Below, in pieces: positions 8,699-17,060 of a stretch of DNA of 64,000 nucleotides (positions are counted from its first letter, which is position 1; each line of letters opens with the position of its first letter). The translations under genes and the position numbers were made by a program. The stretch comes from Candidatus Neomarinimicrobiota bacterium (GTDB lineage Bacteria; Fidelibacterota; Marinisomatia; Marinisomatales; TCS55): assembly GCA_018651745.1 (NCBI GenBank), contig JABIDL010000040.1, positions 1 to 64,000 of the forward strand. The letters are read 5' to 3'. The notes below the pieces were generated by a model. That model was not told the DNA's origin. It ran no database searches and saw only the letters and a program-made list of their open reading frames with translations.

Positions 8699-10255
8699 TT
8701 AGCCTCCTAAAGCGGGAACTCGCACCACATCGATTCCAAAATCATATGGCAGGACACCGGCCCACCAAAAAATTACCATAGCGATCATCACCATGATAGC
8801 CACCGGCCATGCAAAGGTTGCCATTCGAATAAAGTCTTTTGCATCCAGTTGTCCGCTGGCATATACGATAGAACTTGCTGGTGTTCCGATTACGAGCCAA
8901 TAGGCAAGCGAAGTAGAAATAGCGAGCCCGACGCCCACTAAAATTGGATTGGTTCCGGAACTTTGTGCCATCTCGAGAACTACAGGTCCAATGACTGCTA
9001 CGGTAGCTCCGGCACTCATTAAGTTTGTAAGTAATGCTCCGATTAAAATCACCACTAATATAAGAGGCAACCCTGAACTGATACCAAATATCGCCATGAT
9101 ATCAATGAGGCTATCGGCAAGCCATCTTGCAGCGCCGGTTGCCTTAAATACAGACCCAAGACTGATTGCTCCTGCATACAAAATGATGACTCCCCAACTG
9201 ACATTTTCCTCATAATCTTTCCACGATGTCAGCCCAAGAAGCATAAATAAAACTGCCCCGGAAATTGCCACACCACCAAGACCTAATGGAAATCCAAGAA
9301 TGGAAGCGGTGACCGATTTATCTGTGATCCACATAAATATCAACAGCATCATAATCCCGCCAACCAGCCATTGTTTTCGAGTCATTTTACCATGTTTTTC
9401 GAGGTCTTTTTTCAAGACATTTACAGCATCCGAAAGATCGTTCACTTCTGGTTTAAAGAGTATGGGAAGTAGAAATGCCATAATTACTGACATGATGGCA
9501 GTATAGAAAACACCCATTCTCATCCACTCAAAAAATGTAATATTCGGGCTGACGAAATCCTCGAGAAATCCAATCATGATAGCATTTCGTGCTCCGCCTG
9601 TGGGACTCATCGGTGCACCAACCATGCAGCCGATAGCGATCGACATCATGAGCAATTTTCCCAAACGTGGTGCAGGAATAGTTTTATTCGTCATGGTGTA
9701 TAGAGCAAGTGCGATCGGAACGAACATGGGAGCTATCGATGCTTCGTTGATAAAAGCAGATGGAATTGCGGTGCCAAGCAAAAGCCCAAAAACGATGTTT
9801 CGAGTTTTAGTTCCGGATAGTTTAACCACTAACATCCCAATTCGTTTATCCAATCCGTATTTCACCAAGGTTGCACCAATCGCCAGTGATCCTGCAATAA
9901 ACCAAACCGCATCATGTGCGTAGGTTCCAACAATATGCGATGGGTCTGTTATGCCGAAGAAGAGTTGAACGAGCCCGATTAAAAGCGCTACAGCCGGCAT
10001 CGGAATTGCTTCGGTTGCAAAAAAGATAGTACATGCACCCAAGAGAGCGAGAATAATTTTCATATTCTGAGCCCTTTGTATAAGGAATTCCGCATTGAGG
10101 TCTGCACCGAATAGCTCACGGGCAGTAACGAGCATAGAATCTGGAGTTGGCATGAGCGACAATAAGGAAAAAATGATAATGCCGACACCGAGCCATTTGA
10201 AATCGGTGGTTTTTGCGAAACCGCCAGAATTACTATTAGGGAGTACAGAATCCAT
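8699..10255 (-). CDS. DASS/SLC13-type anion transporter with non-canonical ion motifs
   Basis: 518-residue polytopic carrier related to sodium/dicarboxylate symporters (DASS, ArsB/NhaD superfamily). The two-fold repeat layout is visible: FFATEAIPMPAVALL near residue 80, a first re-entrant region around 160-185 and the second around 405-430. The signature S-N-T triplets that bind Na+ and substrate in VcINDY are replaced: the first reads I-N-E (169-171, in FINEASIAPMFVPI), the second S-A-G (414-416, in MSAGATVAVIGPV). Substrate and coupling ion may therefore differ from the classic succinate carriers. It is divergent from the symporter gene that begins at 10371 and leads an operon with the small membrane protein. 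Confidence 0.85.
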   Translation of the reverse strand: MDSVLPNSNSGGFAKTTDFKWLGVGIIIFSLLSLMPTPDSMLVTARELFGADLNAEFLIQRAQNMKIILALLGACTIFFATEAIPMPAVALLIGLVQLFFGITDPSHIVGTYAHDAVWFIAGSLAIGATLVKYGLDKRIGMLVVKLSGTKTRNIVFGLLLGTAIPSAFINEASIAPMFVPIALALYTMTNKTIPAPRLGKLLMMSIAIGCMVGAPMSPTGGARNAIMIGFLEDFVSPNITFFEWMRMGVFYTAIMSVIMAFLLPILFKPEVNDLSDAVNVLKKDLEKHGKMTRKQWLVGGIMMLLIFMWITDKSVTASILGFPLGLGGVAISGAVLFMLLGLTSWKDYEENVSWGVIILYAGAISLGSVFKATGAARWLADSLIDIMAIFGISSGLPLILVVILIGALLTNLMSAGATVAVIGPVVLEMAQSSGTNPILVGVGLAISTSLAYWLVIGTPASSIVYASGQLDAKDFIRMATFAWPVAIMVMIAMVIFWWAGVLPYDFGIDVVRVPALGG

Positions 10256-10359
10256 GCTGATATGGTAAAACTGCCTATAAATCAGGAATTCTGCAAGAGT
10301 TTACCCGATAAAAAGGTCGGAAAACCTCCAAGCAGATTGTGTAAATTAGATGAAGCATT

Positions 10360-10364
10360 AGGAG
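10360..10364 (+). promoter_or_regulatory. Shine-Dalgarno AGGAG that fixes the symporter start at ATT
   Basis: AGGAG sits six bases upstream of an in-frame ATT at 10371. No ATG, GTG or TTG lies at a suitable distance in any frame, whereas the ATT opens exactly at the first transmembrane helix of the symporter. Confidence 0.6.
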
Positions 10365-10370
10365 TCGCAC

Positions 10371-11786
10371 ATTCATCCATTAGACACAACTATAATCATT
10401 CTCTTTTTGTCAGCGATGACAGGATTTGGCCTATGGCAAGCCAGATTGAACCGGACGACAGAAGATTATTTCCTTGCCAGCAAAACCATTCCCTGGGTTG
10501 TAGCAATGGGATCAATCGTTGCTACCGAAACATCTGTATTAACTTTTGTGAGTATTCCAGGGTTTGCGTATCGCGACAATTGGTTTTTTCTTCAGTTAGC
10601 TTTTGGTTTCATAGTAGGCAGGATTTTAGTTAGTTTTATTCTACTCCCATCATTTTTTGAAAAAGGGGTTCAATCTATTTATGAAATAATTGGTGACCGA
10701 TTTGGCTCCGGGTTACAAAAAATAGCATCAGGAGTGTTTCTATTTACTCGGGTGCTTGCGGATGGTGTCAGGTTTCTTGCGACAGCAGTCATTGTTCAAG
10801 CAATAACAGGTTGGTCAATTACAACAGCTGTGCTGATTATTGGAATCATTACTCTTTCATACACACTTTTAGGTGGAATTCGAACGATTGTATGGCTTGA
10901 CACTTTTCAATTCTTTTTGTATTTGGCCGGCGCCATGATATCCATTGTTTTCATATTAAATGCAATGGAAATTGGATTTGGACAGATGATTTCAGATTTA
11001 TTTTCTGCCGGAAAAATGAATATTCTGCGGTGGGGAGAAGGCAATCCGTTCATGAATGCATGGGCTTTCCCAAGTGCATTTTTCGGAGGCACACTCTTAT
11101 CATTTGCGTCCCATGGTTCGGATTATATGATGGTCCAGCGGGTGCTCGGATGCCGGTCGCTTCAGGATGCAAGAAAAGCTATGATTGGCAGCGGATTTTT
11201 TGTGTTCTTTCAATTTTCACTTTTTCTTCTTGTCGGTTCGATGCTGTTTCAATATCTAGAAGGGATAGAGCTCACAAAAGATCGGGAATTCGCTGTTTTT
11301 ATCACCCAGCATCTACCCATAGGATTAAAAGGAATTCTGCTTGCCGGAGTTCTTTCTGCTGCAATGTCCACACTCAGTTCTTCAATCAATTCGCTTGCAT
11401 CTTCCACCATGACAGACTGGTTAAAAAAACAATCCCTAAATCTTGCGAAACAGGTATCTTTTGGATGGGCGATAGTCTTGGTAGGAATGGCAGTCCTTTT
11501 TGATGAAAGCGATACAGCTTTGGTTGAACTTGGATTGCAGGTAGCATCCTTTACTTATGGAGGATTGCTTGGGTTATTTCTTCTTTCCAAATTCAATACG
11601 AAAATCCATCCTGCTAGCGCAATCATTGGACTCATTGGAAGCCTCGCCATTGTTCTGTATTTAAAAACAACCGGCATTGGATGGACATGGTTTATCGGTT
11701 TTGCTGTCATCACTAATCTTGTATTAGCTTTCCTTTCGCATTTCATCATTAAAAAAATGAATCTCAACAAAAATTATCATGCGTAA
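10371..11786 (+). CDS. Sodium:solute symporter (SSS family), probable ATT start
   Basis: Na+-coupled symporter of the SSS family (LeuT fold). The hallmark N-terminus is present: a first helix (LDTTIIILFLSAMTGFGLW), then RTTEDYFLASKTIPW and GSIVATETSVLTFVSIPG around the Na+ site. Starting at the first available normal codon (TTG 10407 or ATG 10416) would remove most of helix 1. An ATT at 10371 preceded by AGGAG restores it, giving 471 residues; the upstream in-frame stop is at 10359. Either the gene uses a rare ATT start or an ATG has mutated or been mis-sequenced. It overlaps the NamZ-like gene by eight bases, suggesting the cargo is a peptidoglycan sugar. Confidence 0.88.
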   Translation: MHPLDTTIIILFLSAMTGFGLWQARLNRTTEDYFLASKTIPWVVAMGSIVATETSVLTFVSIPGFAYRDNWFFLQLAFGFIVGRILVSFILLPSFFEKGVQSIYEIIGDRFGSGLQKIASGVFLFTRVLADGVRFLATAVIVQAITGWSITTAVLIIGIITLSYTLLGGIRTIVWLDTFQFFLYLAGAMISIVFILNAMEIGFGQMISDLFSAGKMNILRWGEGNPFMNAWAFPSAFFGGTLLSFASHGSDYMMVQRVLGCRSLQDARKAMIGSGFFVFFQFSLFLLVGSMLFQYLEGIELTKDREFAVFITQHLPIGLKGILLAGVLSAAMSTLSSSINSLASSTMTDWLKKQSLNLAKQVSFGWAIVLVGMAVLFDESDTALVELGLQVASFTYGGLLGLFLLSKFNTKIHPASAIIGLIGSLAIVLYLKTTGIGWTWFIGFAVITNLVLAFLSHFIIKKMNLNKNYHA

Positions 11787-13065
11787 ACTCATTGTCAGTC
11801 TTGCTTTAACAGTAATGAGTTTAAATGCTCAGGAATTCGAACATACTCGAGTTGTCAAAGTTCCGGATTTATCCTTTACGAACCGCGTCTATACCGGATT
11901 GGATATTCTTGCGCAAATGGATTACCGTCCGCTAAAAGGACGCAGTATTGCAGTATTATGCAATCAGGCGAGCGTCGATAGAAACGGTCGACACATTCTT
12001 GAAATTTTGAATGATATCGAGGATGTTGATGTTAAATATATTTTTCTGCCGGAGCATGGGTTGTTCGGAACCGATGACGATAGGTTACGGATGATCGGGG
12101 ATAAATCATTTGATCCTGTAACCGGTGCAAGAATTGTGGATTTGTGGGGTAGATATATTAAACCACCTCGCTGGGTGTTGGACGATGTGGACATAGTTTT
12201 GATTGATATTCAAGACACAGGCGTTCGTTATACAACTTACATCACAACTATTTCGAAAATCATGGAATCCTGCAGCGATTTTGATGTTCCCATTTTGTTA
12301 TTGGACAGACCCAATCCGATTCGCGGTGATCGTGTAGATGGTCCCGTGGTTCGAACGGCGTACCAATCTTTCGAAAGCTATCATTTGGTTCCGATTAGGC
12401 ACGGTCTTACGGTTGGCGAATTTGCACTTATGGTAAACGAAATGGGCTGGGTGAAAGATCTTGCACGTGCCAATCTGGTTATTATTCCCCTCAGAAACTG
12501 GAAACGAAATATGTGGTTTGACAATACAGAATTACCTTGGGTTCCGCCACAACCAAATCTTGATTCTCTCGAAACTGTAGTAGGATACATTGGTTTTTCT
12601 TTAGCACGTGGAACCAATTTGAATATCGGATTTGGAACAGATAAACCGTATTTCAGATTTGGCGCGCCATGGTTATCGGGAAAACATTTGAAGGATAAAT
12701 TGATTGCGCAGAATTTGCCGGGAATAAAGGTAAGCTCAGTGCGCTACAAGCCGGATGACGGTACGGGAAAAAAGATCCTTCCTCGCCACGGAGGTACGTA
12801 TTGCAGCGGCGTTGATATTTCCATCACAGACCGAAATAAGTTCGATCCACTTCGAACGGCGACTTCACTCATTATTCTGACCAGCAGATTATATCCTAGA
12901 GAATTCCAGTGGACAGGGGACGGTTATATTGATAAATTATTCGGAACTAGTTTATTGCGAACGTTTACAGCCCAAGAAAAACCACCTGAATATTTACCCC
13001 CTCAGTGGAATCATGATGTATTTCGTTTTAACCAGTTTAGAGAAAGGTTTTTGCTCTACGAATGA
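11779..13065 (+). CDS. namZ: Exo-beta-N-acetylmuramidase NamZ family (DUF1343)
   Basis: Secreted enzyme of the DUF1343 family, whose founding member NamZ releases MurNAc from the non-reducing ends of peptidoglycan. A signal peptide (MRKLIVSLALTVMSLNAQ) is followed by TGLDILAQ, GRSIAVLCNQASVD, FLPEHGLFG, LIDIQDTGVRYTTYI, LLLDRPNPI and IRHGLTVGEFA, all family landmarks. The 428-residue length fits. It overlaps the symporter upstream by eight bases and the outer-membrane-like gene downstream by four, which supports a joint role in sugar release and uptake. Confidence 0.88.
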   Translation: MRKLIVSLALTVMSLNAQEFEHTRVVKVPDLSFTNRVYTGLDILAQMDYRPLKGRSIAVLCNQASVDRNGRHILEILNDIEDVDVKYIFLPEHGLFGTDDDRLRMIGDKSFDPVTGARIVDLWGRYIKPPRWVLDDVDIVLIDIQDTGVRYTTYITTISKIMESCSDFDVPILLLDRPNPIRGDRVDGPVVRTAYQSFESYHLVPIRHGLTVGEFALMVNEMGWVKDLARANLVIIPLRNWKRNMWFDNTELPWVPPQPNLDSLETVVGYIGFSLARGTNLNIGFGTDKPYFRFGAPWLSGKHLKDKLIAQNLPGIKVSSVRYKPDDGTGKKILPRHGGTYCSGVDISITDRNKFDPLRTATSLIILTSRLYPREFQWTGDGYIDKLFGTSLLRTFTAQEKPPEYLPPQWNHDVFRFNQFRERFLLYE

Positions 13066-14210
13066 AAGTTGGGCTGATCCTGTTTTATTTTTCTGCATTG
13101 ATGGCGCAAACCCATTTGTCAGTTCCGCAAAGTGTGTGGCGAATTCGTGTGATAAATGATATGTTTAATGGGAATTGGAAGGGCCCGGATGGAGAAGATG
13201 GAATCAACGGAATGCAATCCTTATGGAACAACCAAATTTGGAAGATCAATGAAATGCGGTCGCGCAGCGGAAATAAAACTACAACGCAGATTGATTACGG
13301 TTTATCTGATAAAATGAATATATCCATTTCAGTTCCGTATATTTCCAGGTTTGAGGAAAAAATGACGATTTCCGTTAGCCCATCGGATACTGCGGGTCTG
13401 TCGCCAGATTCCATTATTAGTCGATTTCACCCATCATCACGGTCAAATTCCGGCGTCGGCGATGTTTCTCTTGGGCTGCAAGTTAATTTGGTTGGAATAC
13501 CAACGTGGTCGGGGAAAGGCGCTGTTTCTGTTTATGGAGGCGTTTCGGTAACTCTTCCGACAGCGGAACGATTAGGTCCGTACGAACCGGGCTCGGTGGA
13601 TACGAGCGGAATTCCGATGCAATTTTACGAGCTTCCCATTGGACACGGGCTTACGGAGTATACACTATCGCTGGGCGGTGAATTTTATCGGAAGATTCTT
13701 GGAAGGATGTCCACGCTTCGTTGGAATATGCATTATGCAGCATTTTCCCAGGAACAGGTGAATTCGTCGCTGTCTTTTGTCGGATTTGACGAATCAAATC
13801 CGGATAGTTTGGCTACCATGATTGGATCAAAACATCTATACAGACGTGGAAATACATTTTCAGGGAATTTTTCGGGGCGATTCGAAGTGTTAAAGGAAAT
13901 GATAATTGTAGAAGCGGGAATGGATTGGAAATTCACCGGACGTGATTTTTTCAAGTCTAACAGTTCGACCTGGGATAGTTGGATGGAATACAGACAGGTG
14001 AAGGGAAGCCTCATCCACAGTACAAGGCGAACTAGGATTCGACAATTCGTGACTGTCCGTTATCAAAATGTAAATCCTATAAAAAAAATTGGTCCGATTC
14101 CTTTTGAATTGGAAGTTGGTCTGATATTTCCCATGCCGCTTCTCGTCAGAAACGAATTTAATACGACAGCTTTGTGGGTTGGCATTACAAGCTATACGCA
14201 GATGTGGTAG
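13062..14210 (+). CDS. Secreted, probably outer-membrane beta-barrel protein, unknown function
   Basis: 382 residues. A short signal peptide (MKVGLILFYFSALMAQ) is followed by alternating amphipathic strands (for example TTTQIDYGLSDKMNISISVPYI and GAVSVYGGVSVTLPTA) with aromatic girdle residues, and a last strand ending in an aromatic residue (TSYTQMW), which is what outer-membrane barrels show. It resembles the alginate-export/MetA-pathway type porin group only in general pattern. It is translationally coupled to namZ (ATGA overlap), so a diffusion channel for released sugars is a reasonable but unproven idea. Confidence 0.7.
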   Translation: MKVGLILFYFSALMAQTHLSVPQSVWRIRVINDMFNGNWKGPDGEDGINGMQSLWNNQIWKINEMRSRSGNKTTTQIDYGLSDKMNISISVPYISRFEEKMTISVSPSDTAGLSPDSIISRFHPSSRSNSGVGDVSLGLQVNLVGIPTWSGKGAVSVYGGVSVTLPTAERLGPYEPGSVDTSGIPMQFYELPIGHGLTEYTLSLGGEFYRKILGRMSTLRWNMHYAAFSQEQVNSSLSFVGFDESNPDSLATMIGSKHLYRRGNTFSGNFSGRFEVLKEMIIVEAGMDWKFTGRDFFKSNSSTWDSWMEYRQVKGSLIHSTRRTRIRQFVTVRYQNVNPIKKIGPIPFELEVGLIFPMPLLVRNEFNTTALWVGITSYTQMW

Positions 14211-14223
14211 ATTTGAAAGCCGA

Positions 14224-15507
14224 ATGAACCTTCCTCAATCCAAAAAGAGTATTTTCAGCTGGGCATTGTATGACTGGGCAAACAGCGCTTTTGCCACAAC
14301 GGTGCTCGCCGGATTTTTTCCGCTGTTTTTTAAAGAATATTGGGCAGATTCAAGTCAGCCGGCGATGAGCACATTTTATCTCGGACTCGCAAATTCAATT
14401 GCCTCTATCATGATTGCGGTTTTGGCGCCGTTTCTTGGATCCATCGCAGATAGGGGAACTGCTAAAAAGAGATTTCTGCTTTTCTTTTTATGCATTGGCG
14501 TTTTCATGACATCCGGATTGTATTTGGTTGATTTAGGAAATTGGCAATTGGCTGCCGTGTTTTTTGTGGGAGGATCACTTGGCTTTGCCGGTGGAAATAT
14601 TTTTTATGATTCTCTGCTTCCCTCTATTACAACGGAAGAAAATGTGGATAAAGTATCGTCACTTGGCTTTGGACTGGGATATATCGGCGGCGGATTGCTG
14701 TTCGCCGTGAATGTTATGATGTTCCTCAATCCAGAGCTATTTGGAATCGCTGACAAAGCAGAAGCGATAAAAATATCCTTTGTGTCCGTCGGAGTTTGGT
14801 GGGCACTGTTTTCCATTCCACTATTTCTGAATGTCAAAGAACCGCAAATTCACGCATCGGTGTCGTTAAGAAAAGCCGTAATTCAAGGTTGGACGCAATT
14901 AAGGGAAACGCTGAACCATATTCATCATTTAAAAGTCGTTGGCCTATTCTTGTTGGCGTACTGGTTTTACATTGACGGCGTGGACACCATCGTCAAAATG
15001 GCGGTGGATTATGGGATGGGAATAGGATTTAATAGCGAATCACTCATCACCGCACTGCTGATTGTTCAGTTTGTAGCCTTTCCATCCGCACTCGTTTATG
15101 GGTGGCTTGCGGGTAAAATAGGCGCTAAAACAGCGATATTGACTTCGATTGCGGCGTATGCATTGATCACAATCGGCGGCGCGCTTATGCAGGAAGAATG
15201 GCATTTTTATGTATTGGCGATTTCCATTGGACTTTTTCAAGGAGGCATTCAGGCGCTCAGCAGAAGTTTGTACACACGGCTTATCCCGAAGAGAAAAGCT
15301 GCCCAGTTTTTTGGGTTTTACAATATGCTTGGCAAATTCGCTGCCGTACTCGGACCGGTTCTTATGGGAGGCATTACGGTGCTTACCGGTAATCCAAGGC
15401 TCGGAATTTTGGGTGTTTTAATCCTGTTTATCATCGGATTTGTATTACTCACAAAAGTGGATGTAGAGGAAGGCAAGCGGATGGCAGATGCATATCCGGT
15501 TGAATAA
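14224..15507 (+). CDS. MFS transporter, UMF1/Atg22-like family
   Basis: 428-residue, 12-helix major facilitator. The N-terminal KSIFSWALYDWANSAFATTV is the signature of the UMF1 (Atg22-like) branch. Also visible are GSIADRGTAKKR (the loop 2-3 motif) and GGIQALSRSLYTRLIPKRK in the second half. The frame extends upstream to 14179, but the ATG at 14224 falls 13 bases after the previous stop and just before the conserved segment, so I use it. It is the last gene of the NamZ run; the cargo is unknown. Confidence 0.85.
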   Translation: MNLPQSKKSIFSWALYDWANSAFATTVLAGFFPLFFKEYWADSSQPAMSTFYLGLANSIASIMIAVLAPFLGSIADRGTAKKRFLLFFLCIGVFMTSGLYLVDLGNWQLAAVFFVGGSLGFAGGNIFYDSLLPSITTEENVDKVSSLGFGLGYIGGGLLFAVNVMMFLNPELFGIADKAEAIKISFVSVGVWWALFSIPLFLNVKEPQIHASVSLRKAVIQGWTQLRETLNHIHHLKVVGLFLLAYWFYIDGVDTIVKMAVDYGMGIGFNSESLITALLIVQFVAFPSALVYGWLAGKIGAKTAILTSIAAYALITIGGALMQEEWHFYVLAISIGLFQGGIQALSRSLYTRLIPKRKAAQFFGFYNMLGKFAAVLGPVLMGGITVLTGNPRLGILGVLILFIIGFVLLTKVDVEEGKRMADAYPVE

Positions 15508-15564
15508 TATGATCTTTCAAAAAACAGTTGATCGGTATCTTTTTCTCCCTATAAACTTCAAGCG

Positions 15565-15633
15565 AAGCCCCGCTGGTGTGGCGTGCTCTTCAGGGAAAAA
15601 AATTTTCTCGAGGGTGACTTGGCGGGGCTTTTT
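15565..15633 (+). terminator. Terminator-like stem with a 48-nt loop; possible small structured RNA
   Basis: AAGCCCCGC (15565-15573) pairs perfectly with GCGGGGCTT (15622-15630) and is followed by a run of T (to 15633). The 48-base loop is far longer than in ordinary intrinsic terminators and contains a further A-rich/T-rich inverted stretch (GAAAAAAATTTTC). It ends the UMF1 transcript and could itself be a short RNA or leader element for the thioesterase gene downstream. Confidence 0.55.
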
Positions 15634-15683
15634 AATTTAAATTTAGTTATTATGAAACATATAAAAATCATATAAAGTAAATT

Positions 15684-16079
15684 ATGAAATGTACAGCAAC
15701 CTATTCTCAGCTTGTTATGCCGGATCACATCAATGTTATTGGAACGCTATTCGGTGGAAAAATGGTTTCCTGGATGGACCTTGCCGCAGCCAAAGTATCC
15801 TATCGGTTTTTGGAAGGAAGCGGATCGTCGGGAGCTGTGACGGTTGTTATCGAAAAAGTTGAGTTTGCTGAACCTGTATATTTAGGCGAATGGGTTAATT
15901 TTATTAGCACTGTCGTAAAAGCAGGAACATCGTCCTTCACGATAAAGGTTGAAGCGCATGCGGAAGGCAGAGAAAGAGGGAGGAGATTGGCAAGTTCTGC
16001 TATCATTACTATGGTGGCAGTCAAGAAGGACGCCGATGGGAAATACCATAAATTGAAACATGGAAAAACGGTTGAGTAA
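15684..16079 (+). CDS. Acyl-CoA thioesterase, hotdog fold (YciA/BFIT type)
   Basis: 131-residue hotdog-fold acyl-CoA hydrolase. The start region PDHINVIGTLFGGKMVSWMDLAAA is the family signature, with the catalytic Asp in the central helix. VIEKVEFAEPVYLGEWV and the C-terminal strand follow as expected. It probably trims acyl-CoA pools in the cytoplasm. Its last 20 bases overlap the start of the lipoprotein gene. Confidence 0.88.
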   Translation: MKCTATYSQLVMPDHINVIGTLFGGKMVSWMDLAAAKVSYRFLEGSGSSGAVTVVIEKVEFAEPVYLGEWVNFISTVVKAGTSSFTIKVEAHAEGRERGRRLASSAIITMVAVKKDADGKYHKLKHGKTVE

Positions 16080-16497
16080 ATCTCCTAAGAAATATTTTTT
16101 CGTTTTTATTATATTACACCTCCAATTTTGGGGGTGTTCTTTTTTGGGAACAAAATCTTTTCCTGAGCCAATCCTTTTAGATACCAATCCGGTGGTGGCG
16201 CTGAGATATACGTATTCGGAAGTTGAATTACTTGCGCCTTTCAAATGGCAGATTGGACCGCATGCAGCAGATATTTTAGTTTTACACCGAAATAATCCGG
16301 CGTCGCCCATTTTCCACTCCACAGTTTTTGCTGGCGATTCTTTCCATGTGATTCTACCGTATAACGCATTCAGCGAAGATTCTTTGGAAAATCTGTTAAC
16401 CGTTCAGCCATTAGGCGGTGGTTATAATCCAATCCACCACTTTTTTAATGCACCAATCGATTCCATTTATGAATTTCCAATGATTTCGATTCCATGA
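16060..16497 (+). CDS. Putative lipoprotein of unknown function
   Basis: 145 residues with a basic N-terminus, a hydrophobic segment (YFFVFIILHLQFWG) and a cysteine at position 26 that fits a lipobox. The rest contains a segment that reads like a small beta-sandwich (VVALRYTYSEVELLAPFKWQ, IFHSTVFAGDSFHVIL). I recognise no family. It overlaps the genes on both sides (20 and 4 bases), so it is expressed with the PEGA protein and probably works with it at the cell envelope. Confidence 0.65.
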   Translation: MEKRLSKSPKKYFFVFIILHLQFWGCSFLGTKSFPEPILLDTNPVVALRYTYSEVELLAPFKWQIGPHAADILVLHRNNPASPIFHSTVFAGDSFHVILPYNAFSEDSLENLLTVQPLGGGYNPIHHFFNAPIDSIYEFPMISIP

Positions 16498-16973
16498 AAC
16501 ATGTTTTTTCTATTGTAGGATTATTGTCCATTGCAATTTCGCAAACCATAGTAAATATCAATACTATTCCACGTGAAGTAACCGTCTTTTTGGACGATAT
16601 TGAATTGGGCGATTCTCCCATTAATACGACGATTATAGACACGGGAAAACATAGTTTGCGATTTGAAAAAAAGAGATTTGTAACTTCTTCAACCGAAATA
16701 ATGATTGCACCTTCAAAACTGTTGGACATTCAAGTCCGCCTCGTTCCGCTACATTCGGTTTTATTTATGGCAGAGGATGAAGGACTCGTTTTTGAGTGGG
16801 ACGAGTCTTACAAATGGACACACAAGAAAATATCGTTTGATATGCAAGAAGGTACCCATGTCTTAAAAGTATTTCGTAACAGAGAATTGGTGGATAAACA
16901 AAGAATAAAAATTACCCGCCCGCAAACGATTGGATATCGTCTTTCCATAGATTCAACCTATGTTGATCACTAG
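16494..16973 (+). CDS. Secreted PEGA-domain protein
   Basis: 159 residues. An N-terminal signal peptide (MKHVFSIVGLLSIAISQ) precedes a PEGA-type domain: VNINTIPREVTVFLDDIELGDSPI..TIIDTGKHSLRFEK, in which the usual P-x-x-A-x-V-y-l-D-G-x-x-x-G-x-T-P pattern can be followed. PEGA domains are surface or periplasmic repeat modules thought to bind carbohydrate or peptidoglycan. The C-terminal half looks like a second, degenerate copy. Confidence 0.7.
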   Translation: MKHVFSIVGLLSIAISQTIVNINTIPREVTVFLDDIELGDSPINTTIIDTGKHSLRFEKKRFVTSSTEIMIAPSKLLDIQVRLVPLHSVLFMAEDEGLVFEWDESYKWTHKKISFDMQEGTHVLKVFRNRELVDKQRIKITRPQTIGYRLSIDSTYVDH

Positions 16974-17060
16974 AAAATTCAAACATTTACGTTAAGAAAT
17001 AAGACAAATTTATCCTAACTTTTCAGCCCGAAAATGAATCACTTTTAATGAAGGAGTAAT

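Noticed and set aside
10262-10633. A 123-codon reading frame beginning with ATG upstream of and overlapping the symporter gene
   Set aside because: It runs in a different frame through the conserved symporter N-terminus, its product has no recognisable features, and the AGGAG site belongs to the symporter frame.
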